From contig JALJCR010000001.1 in NCBI GenBank assembly GCA_022953095.1, positions 1,398,501-1,462,500 on the forward strand: a stretch of DNA of 64,000 nt, read 5' to 3'. The DNA comes from Qipengyuania sp. ABI-127-1 (lineage in GTDB: Bacteria > Pseudomonadota > Alphaproteobacteria > Sphingomonadales > Sphingomonadaceae). The notes beneath the pieces were generated by a model. The model was not told the DNA's origin. It saw only the letters and a program-made list of their open reading frames with translations, and did no database searches. Position 1 is the first letter of the stretch. Every line of letters starts with the position of its first letter. Positions 51,849 to 61,641 of this stretch are shown one piece after another. A program made the position numbers and the translations under genes.

Positions 51849-52787
51849 ATGACTGCATTCATCTTCCCCGGACAAGGCAGCCAGAAGGTCGGCATGGGCG
51901 CCGATCTCGCCGAAGCCAGCGCATATGCTCGCGAAGTTTTCGAAGAGGTCGACGAGGCGCTCAAACAGAATCTCTCGGCGCTGATGAAGGACGGGCCGGA
52001 AAGCGAACTGACAATGACGGCCAATGCGCAGCCTGCGATCATGGCCAATTCTGTCGCCACGGCGCGCGTGCTTGAAAAGGAATTCGGTGTCGCCCTGGCC
52101 GACCAGGCCGATTGCGTTGCGGGCCATTCGCTCGGGGAATACAGCGCGCTGTGCGCCGCCGGCGCTTTTTCGCTGACCGATACTGCCAAGCTGCTGCGCC
52201 TGCGCGGTATCGCCATGCAGGATGCGGTGCCGATCGGCGTTGGGGCGATGGCTGCCCTGCTGGGCGCCGATATCGACAAGGCGACCGCGCTCGCCGAAGC
52301 GGCGGCGCAAGATCAGGTATGTGAAATCGCCAACGATAACGATCCGACGCAGGTGGTCATTTCCGGCCATGCCGAAGCGATCGACCGCGCCATCGAAATG
52401 GCGAAGGACCATGGGATCAAGCGTGGCATAAAGCTTCCCGTCTCGGCGCCTTTCCATTGTTCGCTCATGGGGCCTGCTGCGCTGCGCATGAAGAATGCGT
52501 TGGGCGAAACGCCGCCTCAGGCGTTTGTTGTATCGCTGTTCGCCAATGTCACCGCCGAGCGCGTGACCGATCCGGCTGAAGAACAGCGCCTGTTGGTCGA
52601 ACAGGTAACCGGACGTGTGCGCTGGCGTGAAAGCGTGCTCGCCATGCGCGAGGCGGGCATTGAACGCTTCGTCGAACTGGGCGGCAAGGTGCTTGGCCCG
52701 ATGGTCGGGCGTATCGACAAAGAGGCGACCACCGTCAGCCTCGTCACCATGGAAGATCTCGAGAATTTCGCGAAGGAGAACGTGTGA
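51849..52787 (+). CDS. fabD: Malonyl-CoA:ACP transacylase
   Basis: FabD loads malonyl onto acyl carrier protein. The 312-residue protein has FPGQGSQKVGMG, the active Ser94 in GHSLGEYSA, and the His near the C-terminal part in PVSAPFHCSLM, plus the NVTAE block. An AAGGAGA site precedes the ATG. It is coupled to fabG, whose ATG overlaps the fabD stop. Confidence 0.97.
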   Translation: MTAFIFPGQGSQKVGMGADLAEASAYAREVFEEVDEALKQNLSALMKDGPESELTMTANAQPAIMANSVATARVLEKEFGVALADQADCVAGHSLGEYSALCAAGAFSLTDTAKLLRLRGIAMQDAVPIGVGAMAALLGADIDKATALAEAAAQDQVCEIANDNDPTQVVISGHAEAIDRAIEMAKDHGIKRGIKLPVSAPFHCSLMGPAALRMKNALGETPPQAFVVSLFANVTAERVTDPAEEQRLLVEQVTGRVRWRESVLAMREAGIERFVELGGKVLGPMVGRIDKEATTVSLVTMEDLENFAKENV

Positions 52788-53539
52788 TGTTCAGCCTTGA
52801 AGGGAAGACCGCCCTCGTCACCGGTGCCAGCGGCGGGATCGGTTCCTCCATCGCCTATGCGCTCGCCAGGCAGGGCGCGCGGCTCGCGCTATCGGGCTCG
52901 AACGCTGCCAAACTGCGCGCCTTTCGCGAGCAGCTCAACGACGAGTTCGGCCACGATCACGTCGAAATTACCTGCGACCTGTCGAATACGAAGCAGGTTG
53001 AGGAACTGATCCCGGCGACAGTCGACACGCTCGGGCGCATGGATATCCTCGTCAACAATGCGGGTATCACGCGCGACAACCTTGCCATGCGGATGAAGGA
53101 CGAGGAGTGGGACGACGTCATCCGCATCAACCTCGAGGCGAGCTTTCGCCTGATGCGTGCCAGCGCGCGGCCGATGATGAAGGCCAAGGGCGGGCGGATC
53201 ATCTCGATCACCAGCATTGTCGGCCATACGGGCAATCCCGGCCAGATGAACTACACTGCCGCCAAGGGCGGCCTCACCGCGATGTCGAAAAGTCTCGCGC
53301 AGGAGCTTGCCAGCCGCAACATCACCGTCAACTGCGTCGCCCCCGGTTTCATCCGCACCGCGATGACCGATGCGCTGACCGACGACCAGAAGGCCGCAAT
53401 CAATGGACGCATTCCGATGGGCCGTATGGGCGAGGGCGAGGAAATCGGTGCAGCGGTGACCTACCTCGCCAGCGACGAAGCGGCCTATGTCACGGGCCAG
53501 ACGCTACATGTGAATGGCGGCATGGCGATGATCGGGTAG
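52787..53539 (+). CDS. fabG: 3-oxoacyl-ACP reductase FabG
   Basis: The NADPH-dependent ketoreductase of fatty acid synthesis, 250 residues. Cofactor motif TGASGGIG at residues 12-19, NNAG near 90, Ser in SITSIVG, and Tyr-Lys in NYTAAKGG. The C-terminus HVNGGMAMIG is typical. ATG 52787 shares a base with the fabD stop and follows an AAGGAG site; GTG 52784 is the less likely alternative. Confidence 0.97.
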   Translation: MFSLEGKTALVTGASGGIGSSIAYALARQGARLALSGSNAAKLRAFREQLNDEFGHDHVEITCDLSNTKQVEELIPATVDTLGRMDILVNNAGITRDNLAMRMKDEEWDDVIRINLEASFRLMRASARPMMKAKGGRIISITSIVGHTGNPGQMNYTAAKGGLTAMSKSLAQELASRNITVNCVAPGFIRTAMTDALTDDQKAAINGRIPMGRMGEGEEIGAAVTYLASDEAAYVTGQTLHVNGGMAMIG

Positions 53540-53856
53540 GGGAAGAGGGCTCTTTGTCTCGTGCGTGAAGCGCCTCCGCGCTTCCCTCGGCAGTTCCGTC
53601 CCGCTCCCCCCTCCCGACGGCCACGCGAATATCCTCAGTGCGTGGTCGAGAGGGAGAGCGGGACCGAACTGCAAGGTCGGGACGGATGTTCTCATCCCAC
53701 CCGACAAAAACCTCCATACTTTTCCCCAAGGAATCCGCCCAGCGCGGCGTGCGGTCTTGCCCCCGATGCAACCCCCGCTAGGGTGACTGTCCGTATTCCG
53801 GCGCTGGTGGGGCGATTCCGGCCCTCTCGGTGCCCAAAAGGGACGAAAGTAGGACC
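53540..53856. other. Intergenic region fabG-dnaN, no gene seen
   Basis: 317 bases without a supported gene. Its main content is the 83-base imperfect hairpin at 53590-53672. The rest includes a CGTGAAGCGCC...GGCGC-type mini repeat near 53562-53580, and the dnaN leader ends in a weak AGTAGGA. Short frames here look like shadows. Confidence 0.5.
53590..53672. repeat. Long imperfect hairpin between fabG and dnaN
   Basis: The outer stem GCAGTTCcGTCCCGCTC pairs with GAGCGGGACcGAACTGC with one mismatch. An internal loop follows, then CCACGC / GCGTGG around GAATATCCTCA GT. The stem has about 17 outer pairs and six inner ones. It has no T run, so it is not a simple terminator. It is not a match for either repeat family noted elsewhere. 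Confidence 0.78.
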
Positions 53857-54981
53857 ATGAAGGCCACCATCGAACGCGCGACGCTGCTGCGTTGTCTCAG
53901 CCACGTGCAGTCGGTCGTAGAACGCCGCAACACGATTCCCATCCTTTCCAACGTGCTGATCGAGGCCGAGGGCGACAATTCGCTCAAGGTCATGGCGACG
54001 GACCTCGATTTGCAGGTGGTCGAGCATATGGATGCCAGTGTCGACAGCGCGGGTTCGATTACGGTTTCGGCACACTTGCTGTTCGACATCGCGCGCAAGC
54101 TGCCCGAAGGGTCGCAGGTGAGCCTGGAGGCGGCCGAAAACCGGATGGCGGTAAAGGCGGGGCGAAGCCGTTTCTCACTGCCCACGCTGCCCCGCGACGA
54201 CTTCCCCGTGATCGTGGAAGGCGATCTGCCAACCAGTTTCGAACTGCCCGCCAGGACGCTGGCCGAATTGATCGATCGCACACGCTTCGCGATTTCGACG
54301 GAGGAGACGCGATACTATCTCAATGGTATCTTCTTGCATGTTTCGGACGAGGCCGAGCCGGTATTGAAGGCCGCAGCAACCGATGGTCACCGGCTTGCGC
54401 GCTTCACCCTGCCGCGTCCAGAGGGCGCCGAAGGCATGCCCGACGTGATCGTCCCGCGCAAAGCCGTGGCCGAATTGCGCAAGCTGCTCGAAGAAGCGAT
54501 GGACGGAAACGTTCAGATCGACCTGTCGGCCAGCAAGATCCGTTTCACTCTCGGCGGCGAAGGTGGCGTGGTGCTCACCAGCAAGCTTATCGACGGTACG
54601 TTCCCCGACTATTCGCGAGTGATCCCAACGGGTAACGACAAGCTTTTGAGGCTCGATCCGAAGAGCTTCCATGAGGGTGTCGACCGTGTGGCGACCATCG
54701 CCACCGAAAAGACCCGTGCGGTCAAGATGGGGCTCGACAAGGACAAGGTAACGCTCACGGTCACTTCGCCCGATAATGGCACCGCGACCGAAGAGGTCCC
54801 CGCCGAATATGGGGCAGACGGGTTCGAGATCGGCTTCAACGCGGCCTATCTGAAGGACATCCTCGGGCAGATCGATAGTGACAATGTCGAGATACACCTG
54901 GCCGATGCTGGCGCTCCGACGCTGATCCGCAAGGATGAGAATTCGCCCGCGCTTTACGTCCTGATGCCGATGCGGGTGTAA
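53857..54981 (+). CDS. dnaN: DNA polymerase III beta sliding clamp
   Basis: The ring-shaped processivity clamp, 374 residues in three similar domains. Start MKATIERATLLRCLSHVQSVVERR and the C-terminal ALYVLMPMRV are typical of the family. ATG 53857 is used; the frame extends upstream only without conservation. There is no dnaA or recF nearby, so this clamp gene is not in the origin-type cluster. DUF2855 follows 56 bases downstream. Confidence 0.97.
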   Translation: MKATIERATLLRCLSHVQSVVERRNTIPILSNVLIEAEGDNSLKVMATDLDLQVVEHMDASVDSAGSITVSAHLLFDIARKLPEGSQVSLEAAENRMAVKAGRSRFSLPTLPRDDFPVIVEGDLPTSFELPARTLAELIDRTRFAISTEETRYYLNGIFLHVSDEAEPVLKAAATDGHRLARFTLPRPEGAEGMPDVIVPRKAVAELRKLLEEAMDGNVQIDLSASKIRFTLGGEGGVVLTSKLIDGTFPDYSRVIPTGNDKLLRLDPKSFHEGVDRVATIATEKTRAVKMGLDKDKVTLTVTSPDNGTATEEVPAEYGADGFEIGFNAAYLKDILGQIDSDNVEIHLADAGAPTLIRKDENSPALYVLMPMRV

Positions 54982-55037
54982 GCGCTCGCATTGATCGACC
55001 GCTGACGCTAGCGTCCTCTTTCGAAGAGGAGATGCGA

Positions 55038-56108
55038 ATGCAGCAGGTACATGTCCGTAAGGATAGCATCGGCGAAGCCGAACTCGTCGAGTGCGAGCAG
55101 GGCGCGCTGGCGGGAAATGCCGTCCGGCTCGACGTAGAGAGCTTTTCGGTCACGGCGAACAACGTGACCTATGCGGCGGTCGGCGACGGTTTCGGGTACT
55201 GGAATTTCTTCCCGGCGCCCGACGGCAAAGGTATCGTGCCCATGTGGGGGCATGCCCGCGTGATCGAGAGCAATCATCCCGATATAGCCGTGGGCGAGCG
55301 GATCTATGGCTATCTGCCAATGGCTAGCCATCTCGATGTGGTGCCGGGCAAGGTGACGGCCGGCGGGTTCACCGATATGACTGAACATCGCCAGCCGATG
55401 AGCCCGATCTACAACCAGTATTCGCGCCTGGCGGCCGATCCCGAGCACGATCCCGCGCGCGAAGGCGAGCGTATGATCTTCGGCCCTCTGTTCAAGACCG
55501 GTTTCCTGATCGAATATTTCCTGCGTTCCGAGCATTGGTTCGGTGCGACCCAGCTCATCCTCACCAGCGCTTCGTCCAAGACCGCCATGGCGCTGGCGAG
55601 CGTCGTCAGGCATCGTTCGCCGGATGTGAAACGTATCGGGCTGACCTCGGCAGGCAATGTCCGTTTCGTCGAAGAAAGCGGGCTTTATGACCAGGTGCTC
55701 TCCTATGACACGGTGGACGGCATTGTCGCCGAGCCTAGCGTATCGGTCGATTTCGCCGGCAATGCTTCGCTCCTCCGCGCCATTCACCAGCATCTCGTCT
55801 CGGTCCTGAAATATTCTTGCCTTGTCGGTGTTACGCATATCGAGGAGCGAGGCGAGGGGCTCGATGGGATTCCCGACCCGACCCCGACACTGTTCTTCGC
55901 GCCCGACCATGCAGTGGCGCTGTTCAAGACTGTCGGCCCCGAAGAAGCGTGGCGGCAGATCGCCCAAAGCTGGCGCGCTTTCCTCGCCGATGTGGGGGAC
56001 AGAGTGAAGATCGAGCGCCAGGCGGGTCTCGCGGCAGCGCAGGATGCCTTCGTCCAAATGGTCGGTGGCGAAGTCGATCCCGCCAGGGGCATTGTGATTG
56101 AGCCCTAA
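55038..56108 (+). CDS. DUF2855 protein
   Basis: A 356-residue protein of the DUF2855 family, distantly like the medium-chain reductases, with VTYAAVGDGFGYWNFFPA, GYLPMASHLDV and a central stretch LILTSASSKTAMALA resembling a nucleotide-binding region. No biochemical activity is established. ATG 55038 is chosen because GAGGAG lies six bases upstream; ATG 55032 abuts that site. It is followed by nearly 500 bases without a gene and then the low-GC TonB receptor. Confidence 0.88.
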   Translation: MQQVHVRKDSIGEAELVECEQGALAGNAVRLDVESFSVTANNVTYAAVGDGFGYWNFFPAPDGKGIVPMWGHARVIESNHPDIAVGERIYGYLPMASHLDVVPGKVTAGGFTDMTEHRQPMSPIYNQYSRLAADPEHDPAREGERMIFGPLFKTGFLIEYFLRSEHWFGATQLILTSASSKTAMALASVVRHRSPDVKRIGLTSAGNVRFVEESGLYDQVLSYDTVDGIVAEPSVSVDFAGNASLLRAIHQHLVSVLKYSCLVGVTHIEERGEGLDGIPDPTPTLFFAPDHAVALFKTVGPEEAWRQIAQSWRAFLADVGDRVKIERQAGLAAAQDAFVQMVGGEVDPARGIVIEP

Positions 56109-56600
56109 ACGGCGACCGCGCTGTTTGGTCAACGAAATGTCGTGTATTGCAGGTGAGGCAGGGGTATCAAACGGAATGCAGCACGGTGGCCGAATGGCGG
56201 TTCCCTTGCCATCTAGCCTCTTGGAAAGCGGCTCATCCACCAGGCGCAGCCATGCGACATCCTATCCGGCCGGTGGCGGCAATCCGTCCGTTTAACTCCT
56301 GCGTACCCTTAAGGTGTCGAAGCCTTTCGAGACAGGATCGACGAGTAGGTAAGCCTGTTCAGCTCCGTCGCTGATAGTACCTCGTTCGGCGATGCGCGTG
56401 CGGACTCGCGAACGGGTTGGAACTCCACCTCCTCGTTCTCTGACTGCCGGAAGACACGATGGATTCGAACAAAACCGAGGGGTGAGCATCCCCCCTGCGT
56501 AGAGCGTGATGTCGGTAAGGAGCTTGTTGGCTCCGGGCGAGAGGCCACCGGCCAACGATCGCGCCGCAATCGGCGGCGCTATACGCACAGGGAGTGAGAA
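56109..56600. other. Gene-free region upstream of the TonB receptor
   Basis: 492 bases with no supported gene. Frames up to about 98 codons exist on both strands but none resembles a family and all are near random length for this composition. A GGGAGTGAGAA ribosome-binding site leads into the receptor gene. Composition is lower in GC than the flanking genes, so it may be part of the acquired segment. Confidence 0.45.
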
Positions 56601-58709
56601 ATGAGATTTAGCGCGAAACCTTATCGCGGCGGTCTACTGGCAAGTTCTGCCAGCTTCGCAATGCTGGTTGGAACTCCAGCTTTGGGCCAGGAGAGCACGT
56701 CCGCAGAAGGCCTTAACGTGATCGTCGTGACCGCCGAAAAAAGGGAGAAGGATCTTCAGAAAGTTCCAATAGCAATCACTGCGATGAGTGGTGAAACGCT
56801 CACCGCTAACGGTATTTCGAACGTTGAAGACCTGCAATTCTTCGTGCCGGGGCTGACCGTTACAAACGATTCGATGGCCATAATAAACATCCGCGGCATC
56901 GGCACGTCGGCATTTGGGGTTGCTACAGACCCGAGTACAACGGTCCACTATGATGGCGTGTACATTTCGCGCCCGACGACAAGTTATCAAGATATGTTCG
57001 ATGTCGAGCGGGTCGAAGTTTTGCGCGGACCGCAGGGTGTGTTGTTCGGTCGCAACTCCGCCGGGGGGACGCTAAACATCATTTCCAAAATGCCCACTGA
57101 TGAGCTTACTGGAACTGTCGGTGTAACCCTCGGAAATCTAGGAAAACGAAAGTTCAGTGGCACCGTATCGGGGGCTGTTTCCGACGGCGCCAAGGCCCGG
57201 CTGACTTTGGTGAAAAACGATAGGAACGGGATTTATCGCGATCCAAATTCCGATCGTCGCTATCAAGACGAGAACAATTTCGCGGGACGATTTACCCTGG
57301 CGGTTGACGCAACCGATAGGCTCGAAATAGTGCTACGCGCTGACGTAAGCCGTGATCGCGAGACGGGCTATCCCGCCATTCGGGAGACCTACCCGGCATC
57401 ACTCGTTGCCGCAGGCGCAACCGTTCCGGCTCAACGCAATGAAATAGCTCTGGACGCAGTTCCCCGCTATGATATCGACGCATGGGGTGTGTCCTCCACT
57501 ATCCGATTTGATGCCGGTTCTGTAGAATTAAAGTCCATTACTGCATTCCGATCGAGCGATGTTGACCAGGTACTCGACGTAGATGCGACGGATATCTTTC
57601 TGCGGAATATCGAGTTCGCTGAGTCATCAAAGTCTTTCACTCAAGAATTTCAGATCTTGAGCACCAGGCCTTCCCGTCTGACCTGGATATTGGGTGCCTT
57701 CTACCTCAGGGAAGACGGCGAGGACGAGATACAGATATTGGAGCCCAACCGCGCGCTGGCGATACCGGAATCGAATACAACCGATGCTTTCGCACTGTTT
57801 GGTCAAGCGAGCTATGAATTTACGGATAACCTGCGTCTTACGACGGGTTTGCGATACAGCTATGAGAAGAAGGACTTTGGATATCGCATCCTCTCAAACG
57901 ATGAAGAGGTGGATAGCGGCTCTCCTACGGCATCTTGGTCGGCATGGACGCCAAAATTTGGTCTGGAGCTGGATTTGAGCGAGGACATCCTGGCCTATGC
58001 CTCCGCAACTCGCGGATTCAAGTCGGGAGGTTTTCAATTAGGTGATGCGAAACCATTTCTTCCTGAATATCTTTGGAGCTACGAAGTTGGTCTGAAAACG
58101 ACTCTGTTCGATCGGAAACTTCAAGCCAATTTCTCGTCATTCTATTACGATTATTCGAACTTGCAGGTTGTCCAGTACATTAATGGCGTTGCGAGTACGA
58201 CCAATGCAGGCAGAGCGACGATCAAGGGTGTAGAAGCGGAATTTCAAGCGAAGCCCACCAGAAACCTTTCGCTCACTTCTACGATTTCCTGGCTCGATGC
58301 CCGCTATGATGTCTACTTCGACGATCAAGTGAGTCTGGAGGGCAACCGTTTACCGAATGCTCCGAAATGGAATGCGACATTCGGTGCTGAATATCGAGCG
58401 CCGCTCGGTTCTGCAGGGTTCCTCACCCTACGTGGAGACGTCGCGCGGCGAGGCACGGCCTATTTCAAGCCGAGCAATGATCCACGCTATGCGAGTTCCC
58501 CAACTACGCTGGTGAATGGGCGGATATCCTGGGAGCCGTCAGGAGGGCAGTGGGAAGTTGCGCTCTACGGACGGAATTTAACAGACGAACGCTATGCCAC
58601 TTACAAGACATTTGGCACCGACGCGACGGGAGTATCCAACCCCGACCTGCCACTGACGGTGTATGGAGAGCCACGCCAATATGGCGTCGAGCTGAGGCAC
58701 TTCTTTTGA
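56601..58709 (+). CDS. TonB-dependent outer-membrane receptor
   Basis: A 702-residue outer-membrane barrel with signal peptide to about residue 29 (ALGQ), then the TonB box-like VIVVTAEKREK, a plug domain (FFVPGLTVTNDSM, IRGIGTSAFG, VLRGPQGVLFGRNSAGG) and a 22-strand-type barrel ending in the aromatic QYGVELRHFF. The plug motif GRNSAGGTLN is that of the sphingomonad-rich receptor group. The ligand is not inferable. Unlike its neighbours the gene is visibly lower in GC, has no operon partners, and ends near a strong terminator. Confidence 0.95.
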   Translation: MRFSAKPYRGGLLASSASFAMLVGTPALGQESTSAEGLNVIVVTAEKREKDLQKVPIAITAMSGETLTANGISNVEDLQFFVPGLTVTNDSMAIINIRGIGTSAFGVATDPSTTVHYDGVYISRPTTSYQDMFDVERVEVLRGPQGVLFGRNSAGGTLNIISKMPTDELTGTVGVTLGNLGKRKFSGTVSGAVSDGAKARLTLVKNDRNGIYRDPNSDRRYQDENNFAGRFTLAVDATDRLEIVLRADVSRDRETGYPAIRETYPASLVAAGATVPAQRNEIALDAVPRYDIDAWGVSSTIRFDAGSVELKSITAFRSSDVDQVLDVDATDIFLRNIEFAESSKSFTQEFQILSTRPSRLTWILGAFYLREDGEDEIQILEPNRALAIPESNTTDAFALFGQASYEFTDNLRLTTGLRYSYEKKDFGYRILSNDEEVDSGSPTASWSAWTPKFGLELDLSEDILAYASATRGFKSGGFQLGDAKPFLPEYLWSYEVGLKTTLFDRKLQANFSSFYYDYSNLQVVQYINGVASTTNAGRATIKGVEAEFQAKPTRNLSLTSTISWLDARYDVYFDDQVSLEGNRLPNAPKWNATFGAEYRAPLGSAGFLTLRGDVARRGTAYFKPSNDPRYASSPTTLVNGRISWEPSGGQWEVALYGRNLTDERYATYKTFGTDATGVSNPDLPLTVYGEPRQYGVELRHFF

Positions 58710-58795
58710 TCTCTAAGAATAAGTCGGACGATCTCGATCACAGAGCCGCGTCGTGATCGGGGTAAGACAATAACCGTCTTGTTGAAGTGCTCGAG

Positions 58796-58827
58796 AGGCG
58801 AGTGGGTAGGATACCCCCTCGCCTTTC
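58796..58827 (+). terminator. Terminator after the TonB receptor
   Basis: Nearly perfect hairpin GGCGAG-T-GGGTA / TACCC-C-CTCGCC with loop GGA, followed by TTT. It lies 87 bases after the receptor stop and closes the low-GC segment. Confidence 0.75.
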
Positions 58828-58970
58828 CCACAGCTTGTGTGATCAATTGGAGTGCGGCGAAAAGGCGCTAGTTGGCCGGGCCACCCCGATGATGTTGCGC
58901 ATCAAATAGCGCGCGAAGATGTAGATGAGGATCCTATCTAATAGGGCTCGCGTGCCTATTGGAAAACCGC

Positions 58971-59813
58971 TCAGGCGGCCCGGGCAAGCTCCGCTTCGGT
59001 GGCCGGGGCATCGAGGAAGGTCCGCAATCTGGCGACGCTTTCATCCGCGTGGGTCAGCAGGAACAAGTGCCCGCCACCCTCGATCACTTCGAGCTGGGCG
59101 TTTCGGATGGCCGAAGCGAGAATCCGTCCGTTGATGAGGGGAACGATCTGATCGTCGTCACCCATCATGACGAGCACCTCCTTGCTCATGAAGGGAAGGG
59201 CAGGAAGGCTGGTCCAGCCGATCATGGCGAGCAATTGATAGAAATAGCCGCGCGGGGATGGCGGTTTGAGGCGCCCGATATGGCTATCTTTCTGATGCGC
59301 CTGCCCGTCGGGATCGACTCCGCCGTAAAGCGTCTGGAAGTGTTCGTTCATGAATTTGGGATCGATATAACGGCGCGGGTTCGCCATCTTGGTGAGCGCT
59401 GCCGGGTTCCCCGGCACCATCAGCATGCCTGGTGTCGTTGCCACCAACACCAGCCGCCGGGTTCGCTTTGGATACTGCAGGGCAAAATGCTGCGCCATTG
59501 CACCGCCCCAGGACACGCCCATCACATCGACTTCCCCGAGTCCCAACTGATCGAGGATCAGATTTGCGGTCCAGCTCATGGTGAAGGGGTTGTAGGGCAA
59601 GGTCGGATCGGGACTTTCGCCCGTTCCCGGCATATCGAACATCACGAAAGGGCGTTCGGCGAGCATTTCGGCAAGCGGGGCAACCGCTTCGATATTCGCG
59701 CCGATGCCGTTGAAGAACAGGATCGGTGGGTGCTCGGATGCTTCGCCCAGCCGCCAGTGCGCGACCCTTAGCGTCCGCCCGCCCGCCTCCATCATCTCGA
59801 TGGTTGCAGTCAT
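58971..59813 (-). CDS. phaZ: Intracellular poly(3-hydroxyalkanoate) depolymerase
   Basis: An alpha/beta hydrolase of about 280 residues that matches the PhaZ family of medium-chain PHA producers. Visible features are LFFNGIGANIEAVAPLAEML, the nucleophile elbow GVSWGGAMAQHFA, GDDDQIVPLINGRILA with the Asp, and a His in GGGHLFLLT. The start ATG 59813 (MTATIEMM) is preferred over one at 59837. It lies directly after phaC on the same strand, so granule synthesis and breakdown genes are paired. Confidence 0.9.
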   Translation of the reverse strand: MTATIEMMEAGGRTLRVAHWRLGEASEHPPILFFNGIGANIEAVAPLAEMLAERPFVMFDMPGTGESPDPTLPYNPFTMSWTANLILDQLGLGEVDVMGVSWGGAMAQHFALQYPKRTRRLVLVATTPGMLMVPGNPAALTKMANPRRYIDPKFMNEHFQTLYGGVDPDGQAHQKDSHIGRLKPPSPRGYFYQLLAMIGWTSLPALPFMSKEVLVMMGDDDQIVPLINGRILASAIRNAQLEVIEGGGHLFLLTHADESVARLRTFLDAPATEAELARAA

Positions 59814-59858
59814 GGGTTCGTCTTTCGATGCCGTCACACGGGTTCCTTCGTAAGAGGG

Positions 59859-61547
59859 TTAGCAAGGTTCCATAACGTAGAGACCGGGAGCCGGGTCCAG
59901 CGGGGTATAGTTTTTGTTCCCCAGCTTTGCGGGGGCTTTCTTCTTTTCGCCGGCTCGCGCCTGGAGCCATTCCATCCAGTATGGCCACCAGCTCCCGCCT
60001 ACTTCCTCAGCACCGTTCAGCCATTCGTCGGCCGTTTTCGGCAGCGTGGTCTGGCCGTCCTTGTGGACATAATACTTTGCTTTCGGATTGCCCGGCGGGT
60101 TGAGGATCGCCTGCATATGGCCCGAATGCGATAGGACATAGGTCACATCTTTCGATCCGAACAACCGGGTCGACCGATAGGTGGCCTTCCACGGCGTAAT
60201 ATGGTCGGTCACCCCGCCGAGGACGAACAGGTCGCTGGTCACTTTGGAGAGATCGATCTTGTGATCGACCATCTCGACCTCGCCCTTCTTGGTGAAGGCA
60301 AGCGTTTCGAAGATTGTCAGAAAATCGCCCATCAAACTGGCTGAAAGGTTGGTCGCATCCGCGTTCCAGAACAGCACGTCGAAAGCCGGTGGGTCCTGGC
60401 CGAGCAGGTAATTGTTGATGACGTAGTTCCAGATGAGATCGTTCGGTCGCAGCCAGGCGAAACCCCGCGCGAGGTCGTCGCCCTTGATGACGCCCTTTTT
60501 CGCCGCACGGCGCTTGGCCAGGGCCAGACCGTTCTCGCTGATCAGCGAGCCCGCCTCAATATCGTTCTGCTTTGGATGAAGCACGCAGACCATCAGCGTC
60601 AGCGCGCCGAGCAGATCGTCCTCGTCCGAAGCCATCTTGCTCGCCAGCATCGAAGCTGTCTGACCGCCCGAACAACCGGCCGAGACATTGACCTTCTTGC
60701 TGCCGGTGATCTTGCTCACCGCCTCCATCGCCTCGCGGCAGGAACGGACATAATCGGCCATGTCCCACACGCCCTGCTCTTTGCTTGGATTCTTCCAGCT
60801 GATGACGAAGGTCTGGATGCCGTTATCGAGCTGATATTTCACCACCGACTTTTCGGGCGAGAGATCGTTGATGTACATCTTGTTGATCTGCGGCGGGATG
60901 GTCAGTTGCGGGATCTCGTAGACCTCGTCGGTAGTCGGAGCATACTGGATCAGCTCCATCATCTCGGTGCGCAGGACCACCGAGCCTTTCGAGGTCGCAA
61001 TATTCTCGCCCAGTTTGAAGGGCTTCTTGTCGACCTGGCTGACCATGCCCTTATTGTTGACCATATCGTCATAGGCGTTCTTCAGCCCCTTGATCAGGCT
61101 TAAACCGCCACTGGTGATCGCCATCTTCTGCGCGCTGGGATTGCCGACCAACGTATTTGTGGGGGCCAGCCCGTCAATGACAATGTTCGAGATGAAGCGC
61201 GCTCGGTCCTTCTCGAGCTCGTCTAGCTCGAGGTCCTCCAGCCAGTGCGAGGCTCCCTTCTGGACGGCCAGATAGTACTGCATGCCCGCACGCATGAAGG
61301 GGTTGTATTGCCAAGCCGGGTCTTGGAACCGCTTATCCTTGGGGTGAGGCGCCAGATCGCTCTGGCCGGTCATGATCTTGATCATGTCCTCGCCCATCGC
61401 CTGACTGTGCTTCATGACGCGTTGCGGGTCGGAAGCCGTTTCGCGCAACATGACCGCGATCGCGCCGAAGATATCCTCTCGCGTCAACCCCACCAGGGGG
61501 CCGAGGGCGCTGGTATGTTGTGCAGCTTCGTCTTCGAGTCTGGCCAT
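59859..61547 (-). CDS. phaC: Poly(R)-hydroxyalkanoic acid synthase
   Basis: The PHA polymerase, 562 residues. The lipase-like box is SAGCSGGQTA, with the catalytic Cys, Asp in GGVTDHITPW and His in SHSGHMQAIL. The N-terminal half has the usual PHA synthase domain with FPPQINKMYI-type block (here IPPQINKMYIND). The box differs from the usual GxCxGG only in spacing of small residues. phaZ follows 45 bases downstream; no phasin or phaR is seen in the window. Confidence 0.9.
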   Translation of the reverse strand: MARLEDEAAQHTSALGPLVGLTREDIFGAIAVMLRETASDPQRVMKHSQAMGEDMIKIMTGQSDLAPHPKDKRFQDPAWQYNPFMRAGMQYYLAVQKGASHWLEDLELDELEKDRARFISNIVIDGLAPTNTLVGNPSAQKMAITSGGLSLIKGLKNAYDDMVNNKGMVSQVDKKPFKLGENIATSKGSVVLRTEMMELIQYAPTTDEVYEIPQLTIPPQINKMYINDLSPEKSVVKYQLDNGIQTFVISWKNPSKEQGVWDMADYVRSCREAMEAVSKITGSKKVNVSAGCSGGQTASMLASKMASDEDDLLGALTLMVCVLHPKQNDIEAGSLISENGLALAKRRAAKKGVIKGDDLARGFAWLRPNDLIWNYVINNYLLGQDPPAFDVLFWNADATNLSASLMGDFLTIFETLAFTKKGEVEMVDHKIDLSKVTSDLFVLGGVTDHITPWKATYRSTRLFGSKDVTYVLSHSGHMQAILNPPGNPKAKYYVHKDGQTTLPKTADEWLNGAEEVGGSWWPYWMEWLQARAGEKKKAPAKLGNKNYTPLDPAPGLYVMEPC

Positions 61548-61641
61548 ATTAAACGATCTCCCCGGTATTCACGTTGCTTCTTTTCTGGTGCGAGCCTTAG
61601 AACGGTTCGCGCGGCGCGGCCGTTCCAGATGTTGGCGGGGC

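Noticed and set aside
56292-56588. Minus-strand frames upstream of the TonB receptor as a remnant regulator
   Set aside because: Translations in all frames were read for HTH or LytTR patterns and none was convincing.
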